Notes: generated by a model from the sequence alone, not told the origin. A stretch of 64,000 nucleotides of DNA from Bacteroidales bacterium (GCA_016715075.1 JADKBK010000021.1:1-64000); one strand, 5' to 3'; counted from the stretch's first letter, positions 30,415 through 40,796 are shown. A program made the numbers and translations.

Positions 30415-32079
30415 TTACCAGCCAGGGTTTGGGGTGCAGAATTTGTTTCTGTCCAATTCATCCTGAGGTATTGCAAAAAGAAGGTTTTTGGGATATTCAA
30501 GGCTTTGATCCTTAAGTGTTACATCATCACCATATCTCATTAAGACAGGTTTTCCATTTAATCCAGAACCAAAAATTTGTTCAAGATATGAACCAGAAAC
30601 ACCATCATCGGCTGTCCACCTCATGAGATCGTGAAGCCTCAGACCTTCCATATTGAATTCGATACGGCGTTCATGTCGAAGCTTTTTCCGGGCATCCATC
30701 TGATCTGTAGCCGTCAATGGAGGCATATTAACAGAAGGCCTTGCGCGAACTCTGTTAAGTTGTGCCATACCCTCCGGTACCTGGTTGTTTTCAATCAGGG
30801 CTTCAGCATAGAAAAGGACGAGATCAGCGTATCTCAACAGTGGAATATCATAACCTGCCTGATCGTCGGAGATCTGAAGCGGAGTACCGTCTTTCATAAT
30901 TGGCTGCCAGATTTTCCTGGTATTTGTGTTTGCATACGACCATCCGTATTTGTAATAGATATTATCACCTTTGTGAATTACTGTATCAACGCTTCCGTGC
31001 AGTGCATCTCCAGGAATAGTGAAATCATCATTTTGATTATAGACGCCATAGAAATCTCCGGGGAGCCATATTGAATATTCTCTGCGCGGATCTCCCGGTT
31101 CGAAAGCCTCTACAAGGTCTCTGCTTGGAAGGGCATAACCCCAGCCTGCGCCATAGATACTTTTGACTTCATTTGGTGCATCCCGGCAGAGCCTTTCAAC
31201 CTGCATTTCATTATGGTTCCCTGTGGTAGCCCCGTCAAGAATAAATGGAAAGCTGTAGATAAATTCAGTATTATCGCCATTTACCTGGGATTCGTATGAC
31301 ATCATATAAACATAATCATCCATAAGGCCATAGCCTTCTGCATCAGCAATTGTAAGTGCATTTGCGGCTGCAGTTACAGCATTAGGCCAATCCCGGTTAT
31401 AAAGATATGCTTTTGCCAGCATGGCTGCTCCTGCTGCTTTAGTTGGAAACCCTTCATCACTTCCTGTCCAGGTATCAGGCAAATTTTCAGCTGCATAGGT
31501 AAGATCCTCAATCAGTCGGACCATTACCTCACTCTTGGGTGTTCTGGCTACAAAAGCGCTGTCAGGATTTTTGAGAAAATGAGGGAAATAGGTTACATCA
31601 CCCCAGAGAGTTGCAAGTTCCAGATAGCAGAATCCCTTTGCAAGCTTGGCTACTGCGATATATTTAGCCTGGTCTTCAGCTGTGAAAGCCGGATCACTCG
31701 ATGTAGGTATGCCGTCTATTGCAAAATTGGCATTGTTAATACCTTTGAAGAAACAGAAGTACCATGAATACCAGTGATACCAGGTGGGGTCAGCTGACCA
31801 GTTAAGGGCAGGGAGACGATCACCTACATTTCTTGTATAGCTGTCATCAGAAAAGATATCAAGGTAAGTTACCCAGTACCTTTTGAAATCATGAGGGATC
31901 TGGGTCATTATTGCGAAAGGCGACTGAGCGGCCTGCCTCGCCGATGTTTCATTCACGAAGAAATTGTCCGCATTCGGAGCATCCTTTGGATATTTTGTCA
32001 GCAGTTCATCTTCGTTGCATCCGCTGATAAAAGCTAATCCTAGGGAGAGTACAATAAATAAATATAATTTATTTTTCAT
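30415..32079 (-). CDS. SusD-like glycan-binding outer-membrane lipoprotein
   Basis: This 554-residue protein has a lipoprotein signal (YLFIVLSLGLAFISGCNEDE) and the SusD fold: an N-terminal part with NADNFFVNETSARQAAQSPF, the TPR-like helical scaffold (AKLAKGFCYLELATLWGDV, KAAGAAMLAKAYLYNRDW) and the closing signature PLLRYADLVLFYAEALIE, LNRVRARP, RKKLRHERRIEFNMEGLRLH and DLMRWTADD. SusD-like proteins form a lid over the SusC transporter and bind the glycan at the cell surface. It is 31 bp downstream of the SusC gene. The sugar specificity cannot be read from sequence. Confidence 0.96.
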   Translation of the reverse strand: MKNKLYLFIVLSLGLAFISGCNEDELLTKYPKDAPNADNFFVNETSARQAAQSPFAIMTQIPHDFKRYWVTYLDIFSDDSYTRNVGDRLPALNWSADPTWYHWYSWYFCFFKGINNANFAIDGIPTSSDPAFTAEDQAKYIAVAKLAKGFCYLELATLWGDVTYFPHFLKNPDSAFVARTPKSEVMVRLIEDLTYAAENLPDTWTGSDEGFPTKAAGAAMLAKAYLYNRDWPNAVTAAANALTIADAEGYGLMDDYVYMMSYESQVNGDNTEFIYSFPFILDGATTGNHNEMQVERLCRDAPNEVKSIYGAGWGYALPSRDLVEAFEPGDPRREYSIWLPGDFYGVYNQNDDFTIPGDALHGSVDTVIHKGDNIYYKYGWSYANTNTRKIWQPIMKDGTPLQISDDQAGYDIPLLRYADLVLFYAEALIENNQVPEGMAQLNRVRARPSVNMPPLTATDQMDARKKLRHERRIEFNMEGLRLHDLMRWTADDGVSGSYLEQIFGSGLNGKPVLMRYGDDVTLKDQSLEYPKNLLFAIPQDELDRNKFCTPNPGW

Positions 32080-32110
32080 ATTTCATTTTTTTAACTGGTA
32101 ATAAATCTCA

Positions 32111-35100
32111 TCAGAAGGAAACTTTTAAACCTAAAACCCATGTTCTGGGCTGGGGGATTTTTGTTACCGGCTGAGCCCAGATTCCCTGGTCTGTGACATC
32201 CACCTCACCTCCGGGATATTTGGTAAAAGTGTGAAGGTTCTCAACGCTTCCATAGACTTCGAGGCCTTTCATCCTCAGCTTCTGACAAATATTTTCAGGT
32301 ATGTCATATCTCAGGTTTACATTACTGATCTTCAGGAAGGATGCATCTGATAACCAAAAGCTTGATGGATGTGTGGCGTTTCCTGCCTGATCAGCCTTTG
32401 TTACTTTAGGCATATTCCCATCAGGATTCAGAGTCGGTTCCCATCTGTCGAGTACCCTTGTTACATCGTTACTCGTGTACTGAAAGTAGCCATTGATATC
32501 GACCATGGTATTAAGATCCACTCCCTGTGCTCCATAAGTAACAACCTGCAATGTCCATCTGTTGTAGGTAACATTGCCTGACAGTCCATAAGTAAAATTG
32601 GGGTATTTATGCCCGATAAAGCCACGGTCATCGGCTGTGATCTTGCCATCTTTATTTCTATCAACTGTCCAGATATCACCGAGCCCTATCTCAAAATCAT
32701 TCTCAGTATTAGTAAGGTAGGGATGTGCATCTAAAGTAGCCTGGTCTTTAATAATTCCATTCGAGGTGTACCCGAAGAATCCATAGATAGGCTGACCGAC
32801 TTCAAGACCATATTCTCTCATGTTGCGACCTTCCAGATCGACAACTTCATTTCGGTCGATAGACATGTACCCATTAACACCCCATGAGAATGATCCTTTA
32901 CTATCATTATACCCAAGGGAAAACTCATATCCATGGTTCTTAATTTCTCCGCCATTGATTGTCGGATCTGAAGGATAAACCCAGCCATCCTGATAGAAGT
33001 ATTTACCTGCGGCTAATGGAATAGGCTTCCCATACAGTAAATTTGTTGTGTGAGAGACATAATAATCAAAAGTGGCGGTAATCTTGGAATTCAGGAAACT
33101 GGCATCAAATCCGATGTCTGTTTTCTGAGTCTGTTCCCATTTGACATTTGAATTGACAGCTGCTCCCAGTGCATAACTGGGACTGGCATACTGACCGTTC
33201 TGAGGTCCCATAACAGCGGTATGCATTTCAAGTGTGGCATAGGTTGGATAGAGGCCCACATTACTGTTTCCAAGGGTTCCGAAACTTCCTCTTATTTTGA
33301 GATCATTTATCGCGCCAAGCAGTGGTTCAACGAATCCTTCTTTGGAAATCCTCCAGCCGGCAGAAACTGAAGGGAATACCCCCCAGCGGTTATCTCCAAC
33401 AAAGCGTGATGTGCCATCACGACGAATGGAGCCCTGAATAAAATATTTCTCATTATAGTTATAACCCAGTCTGCCGATATAGGATACAAATGCCCAATCC
33501 TGGTATCCATTATAAACACTCTGGTTCTCCAGTATACCAGCATTAAGATACTGGATCTGGTTATTTGGAGTTCCATATCGAGTCCCGTTCAGATATTCAT
33601 ATTTACTCTCTTCCTGAGAATAAACGAATAATGCAGATAGATTATGGATGCCACCAAAAGATTTCTCATAATTCAGCATAAAATCAGATGTCCAGTGGAA
33701 ATTATAGTCCTGATTTTTATAGACATTATTAATACTCTGGGTCTCAACGCCCTGAATATGAAGTTCCGGTGTGAAAGCGCTTGAATTGCTGGTCTTATAA
33801 TCAATACTTAATCGAGGTGTAAATGTCAATCCTTCCAGAATTTTTACCTTAAGAAAAACATTACCCACAAAACCATAAGCTCTGGAAGCGCTCGTGTACT
33901 CCTTAGCATAGATAAGAGGTCCCACATCTCCACCTTCCATAGTGTATGACCTTACATAGTCATAATTAATTATATTACCATTTTCATCTTTTTCATAAGG
34001 TCTGGAAATAGGATTTTTACGTCTCGCTCCAAGATATGGATTGCCAACTCCACCATAACGGCTGGTACTGTATATGTTAACTGAATTTCCAAATTCAATA
34101 AAACTTGTGACTTTATGATCTGCATTGTAACGGAAGCTTATCCTGTCAGCGCCTGTATTCATTATCAAACCATCCTGTTTGAAATAGGTAGCAGAAGTAG
34201 AATAAGTAGACTTTTCATTACCTCCGCTGATGGAAAGATCATAGTTCTGAATCCTGCCTGGTTGACCAACTACTGAAAGCCAGTCAGTATTAACCAACTT
34301 TCCGTTGACCATAAAGAGATTCATATCTACGGGATTCTGTGTCCCATAAGGGGATTGATCATAAGCAGCAGGCCCGGCATTTCTGTATGATTCTTCGTCA
34401 AGCATCAGCCATTGGCTTGAATTTAAAAGTTCAGGCTTAAGGTCTGAATATTGCTGTACACCGGCGTAAGTCTCAAAGGAGATTACAGGGGCACCTGATT
34501 TGCTGCCTCTTTTGGTTGTTATCAGCACTACGCCGTTGGCAGCTCTTGCACCATAAATAGCACTGGAAGCAGCATCTTTTAAAACTGAAATATTTTCAAC
34601 ATCATTTGGGCTGAGACTACTCATGTTATCCATGATGACTCCGTCTATGACATAAAGTGGATCAGTTGATGCTCCCCATGATTGCACGCCCCTGATTCTG
34701 ATCTGCTTATCTGCTCCGGGCTCACCAGAATTCGAGATAATTGTGACACCTGCAAGTTTTCCCTGCATGGCATCAAGGGCATCGGAGACGGGGGCCTTTT
34801 CAAATTCCTTTGAAGACATAACTGAAACAGAACCTGTCAGGTCAACCTTCTTTTGAGTACCATAACCAACAACAACGACCTCTCCCAGGTCAATTGCCGA
34901 TTCAGCCAATGATATATCAATTTTAGACTGGTTGCCGATAGTAATTACCTGTGGCTCCATCCCTATAAAGGTAAATGTAAGGGTCTTGGATCCCTCAGGA
35001 ATCTCGATAGCGTATTTGCCGGAAGCATCGGTTATGGTACCCTGACTGGTGCCGGTAACCACAACGTTAACTCCTGGAATCGGGGTTCCATTTTTTTCCG

Positions 35101-35521
35101 TGACAATACCGGTTACCCTGTTTTGCTGCAAATCAAGAGATTCCACAGCCTCCCTGTTAACCAGCAGAATCTGCCGGTCCTTGACAGCATATTGAATATC
35201 TGTCGTTGCAAGGAGATCATCTAAAATTTCATTGATTTTTTTGTCCTCCAGATTGACATTAACCTTCTGGTTTACGTCAATCATCTTGGGGCTATAGAGG
35301 AAGAAAAACTCACTCTGATCTTCTATAGCTCTAAGAACGGTTTGAATTGAAGCATCCTTCATATCCAGACTCAATCTTGTACTCTGAGAGTATGTTTCAC
35401 TCCCCAGGGCGTTAAGAAAGGTCAACAAGAAAAGAAAGGAGGTTAGTTTCATAATTCTGAAAGTTTTTCTCGAACATAGCTTAAATATGCCAGTCCGTTG
35501 TAAAATTTTGTTTTTTTTCAT
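32111..35521 (-). CDS. SusC-like TonB-dependent transporter with STN domain
   Basis: The 1,136-residue protein begins with a signal peptide (MKLTSFLFLLTFLNALGSET inside a longer n-region, as is usual here). Next comes an STN domain (SLDMKDASIQTVLRAIEDQ, KINEILDDLLATTDIQY), which contacts a FecR-type anti-sigma factor. A CarboxypepD_reg-like domain follows (VTGIVTEKNGTPIPGVNVVV), then the TonB box region EVVVVGYGTQKKVDLTGSV, the plug (ALDAMQGKLAGVTIISNSGE, IRIRGVQSWGA) and a long 22-strand barrel ending in PRTWVLGLKVSF. It imports oligosaccharides across the outer membrane using TonB energy. The STN domain, together with the upstream FecR and ECF genes, shows that regulation is by trans-envelope signalling rather than a hybrid two-component system. 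Confidence 0.97.
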   Translation of the reverse strand: MKKNKILQRTGIFKLCSRKTFRIMKLTSFLFLLTFLNALGSETYSQSTRLSLDMKDASIQTVLRAIEDQSEFFFLYSPKMIDVNQKVNVNLEDKKINEILDDLLATTDIQYAVKDRQILLVNREAVESLDLQQNRVTGIVTEKNGTPIPGVNVVVTGTSQGTITDASGKYAIEIPEGSKTLTFTFIGMEPQVITIGNQSKIDISLAESAIDLGEVVVVGYGTQKKVDLTGSVSVMSSKEFEKAPVSDALDAMQGKLAGVTIISNSGEPGADKQIRIRGVQSWGASTDPLYVIDGVIMDNMSSLSPNDVENISVLKDAASSAIYGARAANGVVLITTKRGSKSGAPVISFETYAGVQQYSDLKPELLNSSQWLMLDEESYRNAGPAAYDQSPYGTQNPVDMNLFMVNGKLVNTDWLSVVGQPGRIQNYDLSISGGNEKSTYSTSATYFKQDGLIMNTGADRISFRYNADHKVTSFIEFGNSVNIYSTSRYGGVGNPYLGARRKNPISRPYEKDENGNIINYDYVRSYTMEGGDVGPLIYAKEYTSASRAYGFVGNVFLKVKILEGLTFTPRLSIDYKTSNSSAFTPELHIQGVETQSINNVYKNQDYNFHWTSDFMLNYEKSFGGIHNLSALFVYSQEESKYEYLNGTRYGTPNNQIQYLNAGILENQSVYNGYQDWAFVSYIGRLGYNYNEKYFIQGSIRRDGTSRFVGDNRWGVFPSVSAGWRISKEGFVEPLLGAINDLKIRGSFGTLGNSNVGLYPTYATLEMHTAVMGPQNGQYASPSYALGAAVNSNVKWEQTQKTDIGFDASFLNSKITATFDYYVSHTTNLLYGKPIPLAAGKYFYQDGWVYPSDPTINGGEIKNHGYEFSLGYNDSKGSFSWGVNGYMSIDRNEVVDLEGRNMREYGLEVGQPIYGFFGYTSNGIIKDQATLDAHPYLTNTENDFEIGLGDIWTVDRNKDGKITADDRGFIGHKYPNFTYGLSGNVTYNRWTLQVVTYGAQGVDLNTMVDINGYFQYTSNDVTRVLDRWEPTLNPDGNMPKVTKADQAGNATHPSSFWLSDASFLKISNVNLRYDIPENICQKLRMKGLEVYGSVENLHTFTKYPGGEVDVTDQGIWAQPVTKIPQPRTWVLGLKVSF

Positions 35522-35683
35522 AAGTTTGAATGATTTAGACAGTTAATTACTAAATCGCATTAAACTCTGGGTTAAATCGGATTTAATGCTTTAAAATTCA
35601 GGCAGGGAGGTCGGCCAGGACTTTCCTGCTTTTTATTAGAGGCAGTGCATTTCTTGTTGCATAGGCGACACAATTGGGGTTAG

Positions 35684-36730
35684 TTATATATTAGATTTCC
35701 TTTTTCCCACAACAATTTTTGGTTTGCGGTATTGTTTATCACTTGCGGATGTCCTGTAATAAATTCTATATGTTATAGGACTCACTGTTTTTAACATCTG
35801 CATCACGTCTTCAATCGACTCATCAATGAAGGTTGCAGTATAAGTCAGATCAAAAAGTTCACGGTTTGATACTTCGAATGTTACATTGTACTTTCTTCCG
35901 ATTCGTCTTAATACCTCTTCGAATGGAGTATCATGGAACCTCAGCATATTTTCCTTCCATGAGGTATAAGTGTCAGGGTTCACATCGCGTATCAGTACTT
36001 CTCCTGATTTTACAAAATATACGACCTGCTGGCCAGCTTTCACCTCAACAGGTTCCCCTCCTTTTACAGAAACGTGGATTATGCCCTCTTCAAGTGTTGT
36101 CTCCACCCTGTTTTCATTACTGAAGGAAAATACGTTAAAGCGAGTCCCGGTTGCAGTCACTGTCATCTTATCCAATTCGACAACAAACGGTTTCTGCGGA
36201 TTTGTACTGATATCAAAGTAGGCTTCACCCATCAGCTTTACCATACGATCTGAAAGATTAAACTTCCTGTCATACTGGAAGGTACTGCCTGCATTAAGTA
36301 ATATTTGCGATGAATCGGGGAGTGATATCCGGGACTTTTCTCCCTCATTTGTGGTGATCCTGGTTATGCCACCGCTGAGCTGCCTCAAAGACTTTTCTGA
36401 AGTCAGCCAAAGAGTTACCGATCCGAAAGTAACAAGTGCGAAGATTGTAGCAGCAGCGACCAATATCCGGAATTTTGCCTTTCCCATTATAACGACAGGT
36501 TTGGGATTGTCAGCTCCAAGCCCTGCCCCGCCCGAAATATTTATCCATGCTGAATCATTATCATAAGCCCCTATGTTAGACTGTGAACCTGCCTCCTGCC
36601 ATAACTCGTTTTCAGCATCAAAAATACGCCGGTTCTCAGGATCTTTTTCCAGCCACGACTTCAAATGAACCAGCTCACTGTCAGAAATTTCTCCGGCAAA
36701 AAATTTAATTATTAGATTATGATACTCCAC
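35684..36730 (-). CDS. FecR-type anti-sigma factor
   Basis: The 348-residue protein has an N-terminal cytosolic part (IIKFFAGEISDSELVHLKSW, residues 1-85), one membrane helix (FRILVAAATIFALVTFGSVT, about 87-110) and the periplasmic FecR domain (TNEGEKSRISLPDSSQILLN, KLMGEAYFDISTNPQKPFVV, TGTRFNVFSFSNE), followed by a DUF4974/STN-like end (MLRFHDTPFEEVLRRIGRKY, FTYTATFIDESIEDVMQMLK style). It holds the neighbouring ECF sigma factor inactive until the SusC STN domain signals glycan import. It lies 162 bp before the SusC gene and 285 bp after the sigma gene. Confidence 0.95.
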   Translation of the reverse strand: MEYHNLIIKFFAGEISDSELVHLKSWLEKDPENRRIFDAENELWQEAGSQSNIGAYDNDSAWINISGGAGLGADNPKPVVIMGKAKFRILVAAATIFALVTFGSVTLWLTSEKSLRQLSGGITRITTNEGEKSRISLPDSSQILLNAGSTFQYDRKFNLSDRMVKLMGEAYFDISTNPQKPFVVELDKMTVTATGTRFNVFSFSNENRVETTLEEGIIHVSVKGGEPVEVKAGQQVVYFVKSGEVLIRDVNPDTYTSWKENMLRFHDTPFEEVLRRIGRKYNVTFEVSNRELFDLTYTATFIDESIEDVMQMLKTVSPITYRIYYRTSASDKQYRKPKIVVGKRKSNI

Positions 36731-36835
36731 TATATCCTCTGCTTATTAATAATTAAAAACATGTTATATTACAAACTGGAACACTTTTACCCTTATTCAA
36801 GATATGCTAATTAAAATCAGTTTTCTTAAGATTTT

Positions 36836-36874
36836 AAAAAAGGTGAAGTGCCAAAACAGATTCAGCACTTCACC
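36836..36874 (-). terminator. Rho-independent terminator between ECF sigma and anti-sigma genes
   Basis: GGTGAAGTGC (36842-36851) and GCACTTCACC (36865-36874) make a perfect 10-bp stem with a 13-nt loop. On the minus strand it is followed directly by six Ts (36836-36841). This is a textbook intrinsic terminator 140 bp past the sigma gene stop, so the FecR-SusC-SusD transcript must start from its own promoter between here and 36730. Confidence 0.8.
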
Positions 36875-37015
36875 AACCACAGACTACCCCTAAAATTAAC
36901 CTAAACTGTACTCTTAAGAAATGCATGTACATCACTAATACAAAATAGTTCTTTGTTACCCTTACTCAGGAGAATAAATAATTTCAAAAAATTCCGGAGA
37001 ATAGTCAGACAAAAT

Positions 37016-37594
37016 TCAGAACCAAAGAGTATTGCTGATTATAGAGATCATTATCAAAGTGATATAATCAGTCAATTCAGTCCTTAGTGACCTGAGGGCC
37101 TTTGACATCTGCGCCTCAACAGTTTTAATAGAAATATGAAGCGTATCGGCAATTTCTCTGTATTTAAGGCCTTCGCTCCGGCTTAAATCGAAAATTTTAC
37201 GACATTCAGGAGGCAATTTTTTAATTGAATTGACAATTTGTGCTTCAAGTTCCCTGGCAAGAAGCGATTCATGTGCTGAGAATTCATGGTTATCAATATA
37301 AACCATTTTGTATATCTCATTATATCTTGACTCTACTTTCTTCCTTCTCAACCTGTTAATGGACAGATTCTGGACTATCTTGAAAACATATGATTTCATG
37401 GAATTTTCAGGGTCAATTTCCTCCCGGTTATCCCAAAGCTTAACAAACATATCCTGTACAACTTCCTGAGCTTCCTCAGAGTTAGCAAGAAACTTATTGG
37501 CAAATGCACATAATCGCACATTGTATTTTCGAAAGAACAACTCGAAAGCCTGCTCATCTCCCAGTTTAATTCTCATTGCCAACTGATCCTTCAT
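37016..37594 (-). CDS. ECF-type RNA polymerase sigma factor
   Basis: The 192-residue protein has sigma region 2 (QAFELFFRKYNVRLCAFANK, EVVQDMFVKLWDNREEI, SYVFKIVQNLSINRLRRKK) and region 4 (LPPECRKIFDLSRSEGLKYR, EIADTLHISIKTVEAQMSKA), with no other domains. This is the Bacteroidota ECF class that pairs with FecR anti-sigma factors and STN-bearing SusC proteins. It should direct RNA polymerase to the promoters of this locus once released by the neighbouring FecR protein. A strong terminator separates it from FecR. The divergent gene group starting at 38094 is a likely target as well. Confidence 0.96.
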   Translation of the reverse strand: MKDQLAMRIKLGDEQAFELFFRKYNVRLCAFANKFLANSEEAQEVVQDMFVKLWDNREEIDPENSMKSYVFKIVQNLSINRLRRKKVESRYNEIYKMVYIDNHEFSAHESLLARELEAQIVNSIKKLPPECRKIFDLSRSEGLKYREIADTLHISIKTVEAQMSKALRSLRTELTDYITLIMISIISNTLWF

Positions 37595-38093
37595 GATACT
37601 TTAATCAATTAATTGATATTGCCATTTCAGGTAAATCAGACTTTTTTGAATAAAATCTCAAAACTGATGAAGATTTGAAATCATTTTTTGTGCAGAAAAT
37701 CCATTTTCCAAATTGAAGACGTAAGTTAAGCTATTATTCTTCAATTCTGTTAAAACAGATTCGACATTGTTTGTACAAATGCTTTACATTTCTCAGAAGT
37801 CGCTGTATTTAAAAGAGCTGAACATTAAAAAAAAATTAATAAATTATTACAAAGATTCCATTAGTGATCCCCCGGAATATTTCAGGTGTTATTAGCAGTA
37901 CGCAAACTTCTGTTGCCTTTTATAATTTAATGTACTATAAATCAAAAATCAACGAAAACTATTCAGCCACCATAAAAAATGGGGTTAAAAAAAACTCTGT
38001 TTTTATCCCCGTTTCTAATTTCTATTATTAAATTTACCTACCCGGTACATTGGGCTTTTATATTGATTTAACTATCAAAAATTACCGCCATAC
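37595..38093. other. Divergent control region of the polysaccharide locus
   Basis: This 499-bp AT-rich gap separates the regulatory/SusC/D arm from the enzyme arm and contains no gene that I can support. The one clear structure is an imperfect hairpin at 37981-38010 (GGGGTTAAAAA against TTTTTATCCCC, one mismatch), about 85 bp before the first paralog gene; it could be a leader hairpin or attenuator. I found no confident -33/-7 promoter pair. Confidence 0.5.
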
Positions 38094-40796
38094 ATGAATA
38101 TTCGTCACAGTATCCATCACGTCATGCCATTGCTGGCATTTGCGCTGATGAGTGTTGCTGTTAACTCACAAAATCTTAATGATTACAGGTATAACAGCTC
38201 TTTTAATCCTGATAAGAACACTGTAGTGAACGCTTTCCAGTTCAATGGTTACACAAACTACTGGCATGATACCCGGCGAAACTGGATAAGTTATGGCAAT
38301 CTTTTTAAAATGGCTCTTCCGGATGTTGAATATACTATTGCCCAAAGCAAGGCGGATATTGCCGATGACTTGAAAATTCCCGGATTTTCCCTCCAGGAGG
38401 GATTTATAAATCAGCTGTTGAAAGGACAATATACAGTCCTTGACCAGCCATCCCTGCAAAAGCTCACCGATGCCGCTGCCCTCTCCAATGTTCTGGTTTT
38501 GGTTGACCCGGGTACCGAGGCAGGCAAAGCTCTTACCGGAAAACTGCCAACAGATAATCAGCTGAAAGCGACTCTGAAAAGTCATCAGAATAATGCAATT
38601 GATTTCATTGAAGTAAAAGCATTTTATATTGAGAACGGAACGAAAAGGATTTTTGTAATAGCATCAGCCGACAGTGATAAGAGAAAAGCAGTCTCTGCAT
38701 TGATCGAGAAAACTAAACAGGTACTGAGCACTCATGAACTTAAAAGAGGATGGTTCGGAGCTGAAACACTTGTGAAAAGTGTTACTTGCACTGCCGGACA
38801 TCCGCTGGATGTGATCGGCAGGGGAATGAATGAGGGTAACAGCTGGTTCACTTTCAGCGGCTACATGGATTTTCTGGCTCAGAATGAGCTGACAGAGTGG
38901 CTTGCAAAAGTAAAACTGCCAGTTGTTACCGATGTAGGCTCCAGTATGGATTATACTCCAAATAAGTACTCACAGGCAATATTCGGTTGCGATAATTATA
39001 AAGGATTACAGGTCCAGGATATGTATACTGTAGAATCGTGTCTGAAATTTGCCCATGACAGGAATGGTTATATGTTCAGGTCAGTTTACGACCCTGATGC
39101 GGACATGTATGCTTATGACGGATATATAGCTACTGAAGGGAACAAGGAACAAATTGACAATGAAGAAGTTCCTTTTATTACTTCCACTGGATCTCTCGAC
39201 GGTGATGCAGTTCCTTGTATGGTTCTTTTTACCGGAAAAGGTGAACAGATGTCTAAAAAGGTTATGTGGGATGCCATTATGAACCGTCGTGAAGTGGCAA
39301 TCCTTGGAAACGGGAAGATGATGGGCCCCGCGCTATACCGTAATACACTGGAATTGTTGCTTCTCGACCGTGTTTACCTTGAGGAATATTTTGGAAGCCG
39401 TATCAGTCTTGAAGCATCGACAGCAGATTATCAGCTTAACGTCAATATAACAAATACATATAACAGTCCGGTATCGGGCACACTCGAAATAGTGCTGCCT
39501 CCTGAACTTCAAATGGCAGAGCCTGCATCGGCTGAAGTAAAACTCCCTGCCGGAGGATCAATGAGCCTGCAGTTCAGATTACAGCCGACGGCCAATGCAA
39601 TGGCAAGGACAAATCCCATTGCCGTTAATTACAAATGGAATACCGGAAGGAAGAGCACCCTCACAATGATTGACCTGCCTCCGGCAATCTCAGCTCACCA
39701 GCTGCTCTATGGCCATTCACCCATGGTTACCTATCCGGTTACTCTGCATAATTACACAGATAACACATCCTTCCCTGTCAGAATTGAGGTTCTTGACAAG
39801 AATGACTCTAAGAAAATTGTCTTTAGCGACACAAAAACATGCAATACATCTAAGGGAACATTCAGGGATATGACCTTTGAGCTTAAGGTTGCCCCTGGCA
39901 GCTATAATGTTAAAATAACAGCTTTCGGAAATGATATGGTTAACCAGCTGGGTGTCGGTAAAGCGGAAGGGAAACCTGCCTTAACAGCAATTGATCTTAA
40001 TAATGATGGCGTCGATGAATATGTCATGGAAAATGACAGTGTAAAGGTAACACTTCTGGCAACCGGAGGAAGGATGATAGAGTATTTTATAAAATCAAGA
40101 AACGATAATGCAGTTTACAGGATCTGGCCTATCAAACCGATAGATGACAAACGTGTTTTCAGGAAAAGAGGCTACTACCCCTATGGTGGCTTTGAAGATT
40201 TCCTTGGACAGGCGAGCATGGAAACGCACAAATTATATACTGCTGAAATTCTCAAAAAAGAGGGTGATTATGTGCAGGTACGGATGACAGCCGACTATTT
40301 CGGCAATAAACTGGAGAAGACTTACACATTATATGGTAATTCACCACTTTTGGAGGTTCGTTTCGCCATAACTTTCAGCAATCCTGAAGCCAATATGATT
40401 GCTCCGGTTCCTGTACTCGACCTTGGAGAAAAACATTGGACAGAGGATGTATTCATGGTACCATCCAAAGATGGAATTCAGGAATACAGAATGAAACCTG
40501 AGAGGTATTATGGAAAGATATTCTTCCTTAAGGAGGGATGGGATGCAGGTTATGATACAAAGGAAGACATAGCCTTTATCAGTGCATTTCCTGTCAAACC
40601 TCCGCTATTCCTGCATATGTTTATGAATCATCCAAGGAATGGAGATGCTCATTTTTATTGTCACGAGTTCCAGCCATGGGTGCCTATACTTCAGAAAACT
40701 ACCACCTATTTCACCTTTTATATGTGGGGTGCCGGCGGCAAATGGCAAAATGGCGTTAAAGAGTTAAGGGACAGAAATCTGATTACTCAACAATAA
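38094..40796 (+). CDS. Secreted protein of unrecognised family, tandem paralog A
   Basis: This 900-residue protein has a signal peptide (residues 1-25, MPLLAFALMSVAVNSQ). Residues 27-430 form a large domain with NAFQFNGYTNYWHDTRRNWI, DIADDLKIPGFSLQEGF, HELKRGWFGAETL, GHPLDVIGRGMNEGNSWFTF and REVAILGNGKMMGPALYR. Two Ig-like domains follow (about 435-530 and 545-615). A calcium-loop-like DLNNDGVDEY (634-643) leads into a C-terminal beta-rich domain (about 645-900) with KRGYYPYGGFEDFLGQASME, ADYFGNKLEKTYTLYGNSPL and FYMWGAGGKWQNGVKELRDR, similar in style to mutarotase-fold sandwiches of glycosidases and lyases. I do not recognise the family and no catalytic site can be named. It is the first gene of the plus-strand arm and has two full-length relatives directly downstream. 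Confidence 0.85.
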   Translation: MNIRHSIHHVMPLLAFALMSVAVNSQNLNDYRYNSSFNPDKNTVVNAFQFNGYTNYWHDTRRNWISYGNLFKMALPDVEYTIAQSKADIADDLKIPGFSLQEGFINQLLKGQYTVLDQPSLQKLTDAAALSNVLVLVDPGTEAGKALTGKLPTDNQLKATLKSHQNNAIDFIEVKAFYIENGTKRIFVIASADSDKRKAVSALIEKTKQVLSTHELKRGWFGAETLVKSVTCTAGHPLDVIGRGMNEGNSWFTFSGYMDFLAQNELTEWLAKVKLPVVTDVGSSMDYTPNKYSQAIFGCDNYKGLQVQDMYTVESCLKFAHDRNGYMFRSVYDPDADMYAYDGYIATEGNKEQIDNEEVPFITSTGSLDGDAVPCMVLFTGKGEQMSKKVMWDAIMNRREVAILGNGKMMGPALYRNTLELLLLDRVYLEEYFGSRISLEASTADYQLNVNITNTYNSPVSGTLEIVLPPELQMAEPASAEVKLPAGGSMSLQFRLQPTANAMARTNPIAVNYKWNTGRKSTLTMIDLPPAISAHQLLYGHSPMVTYPVTLHNYTDNTSFPVRIEVLDKNDSKKIVFSDTKTCNTSKGTFRDMTFELKVAPGSYNVKITAFGNDMVNQLGVGKAEGKPALTAIDLNNDGVDEYVMENDSVKVTLLATGGRMIEYFIKSRNDNAVYRIWPIKPIDDKRVFRKRGYYPYGGFEDFLGQASMETHKLYTAEILKKEGDYVQVRMTADYFGNKLEKTYTLYGNSPLLEVRFAITFSNPEANMIAPVPVLDLGEKHWTEDVFMVPSKDGIQEYRMKPERYYGKIFFLKEGWDAGYDTKEDIAFISAFPVKPPLFLHMFMNHPRNGDAHFYCHEFQPWVPILQKTTTYFTFYMWGAGGKWQNGVKELRDRNLITQQ

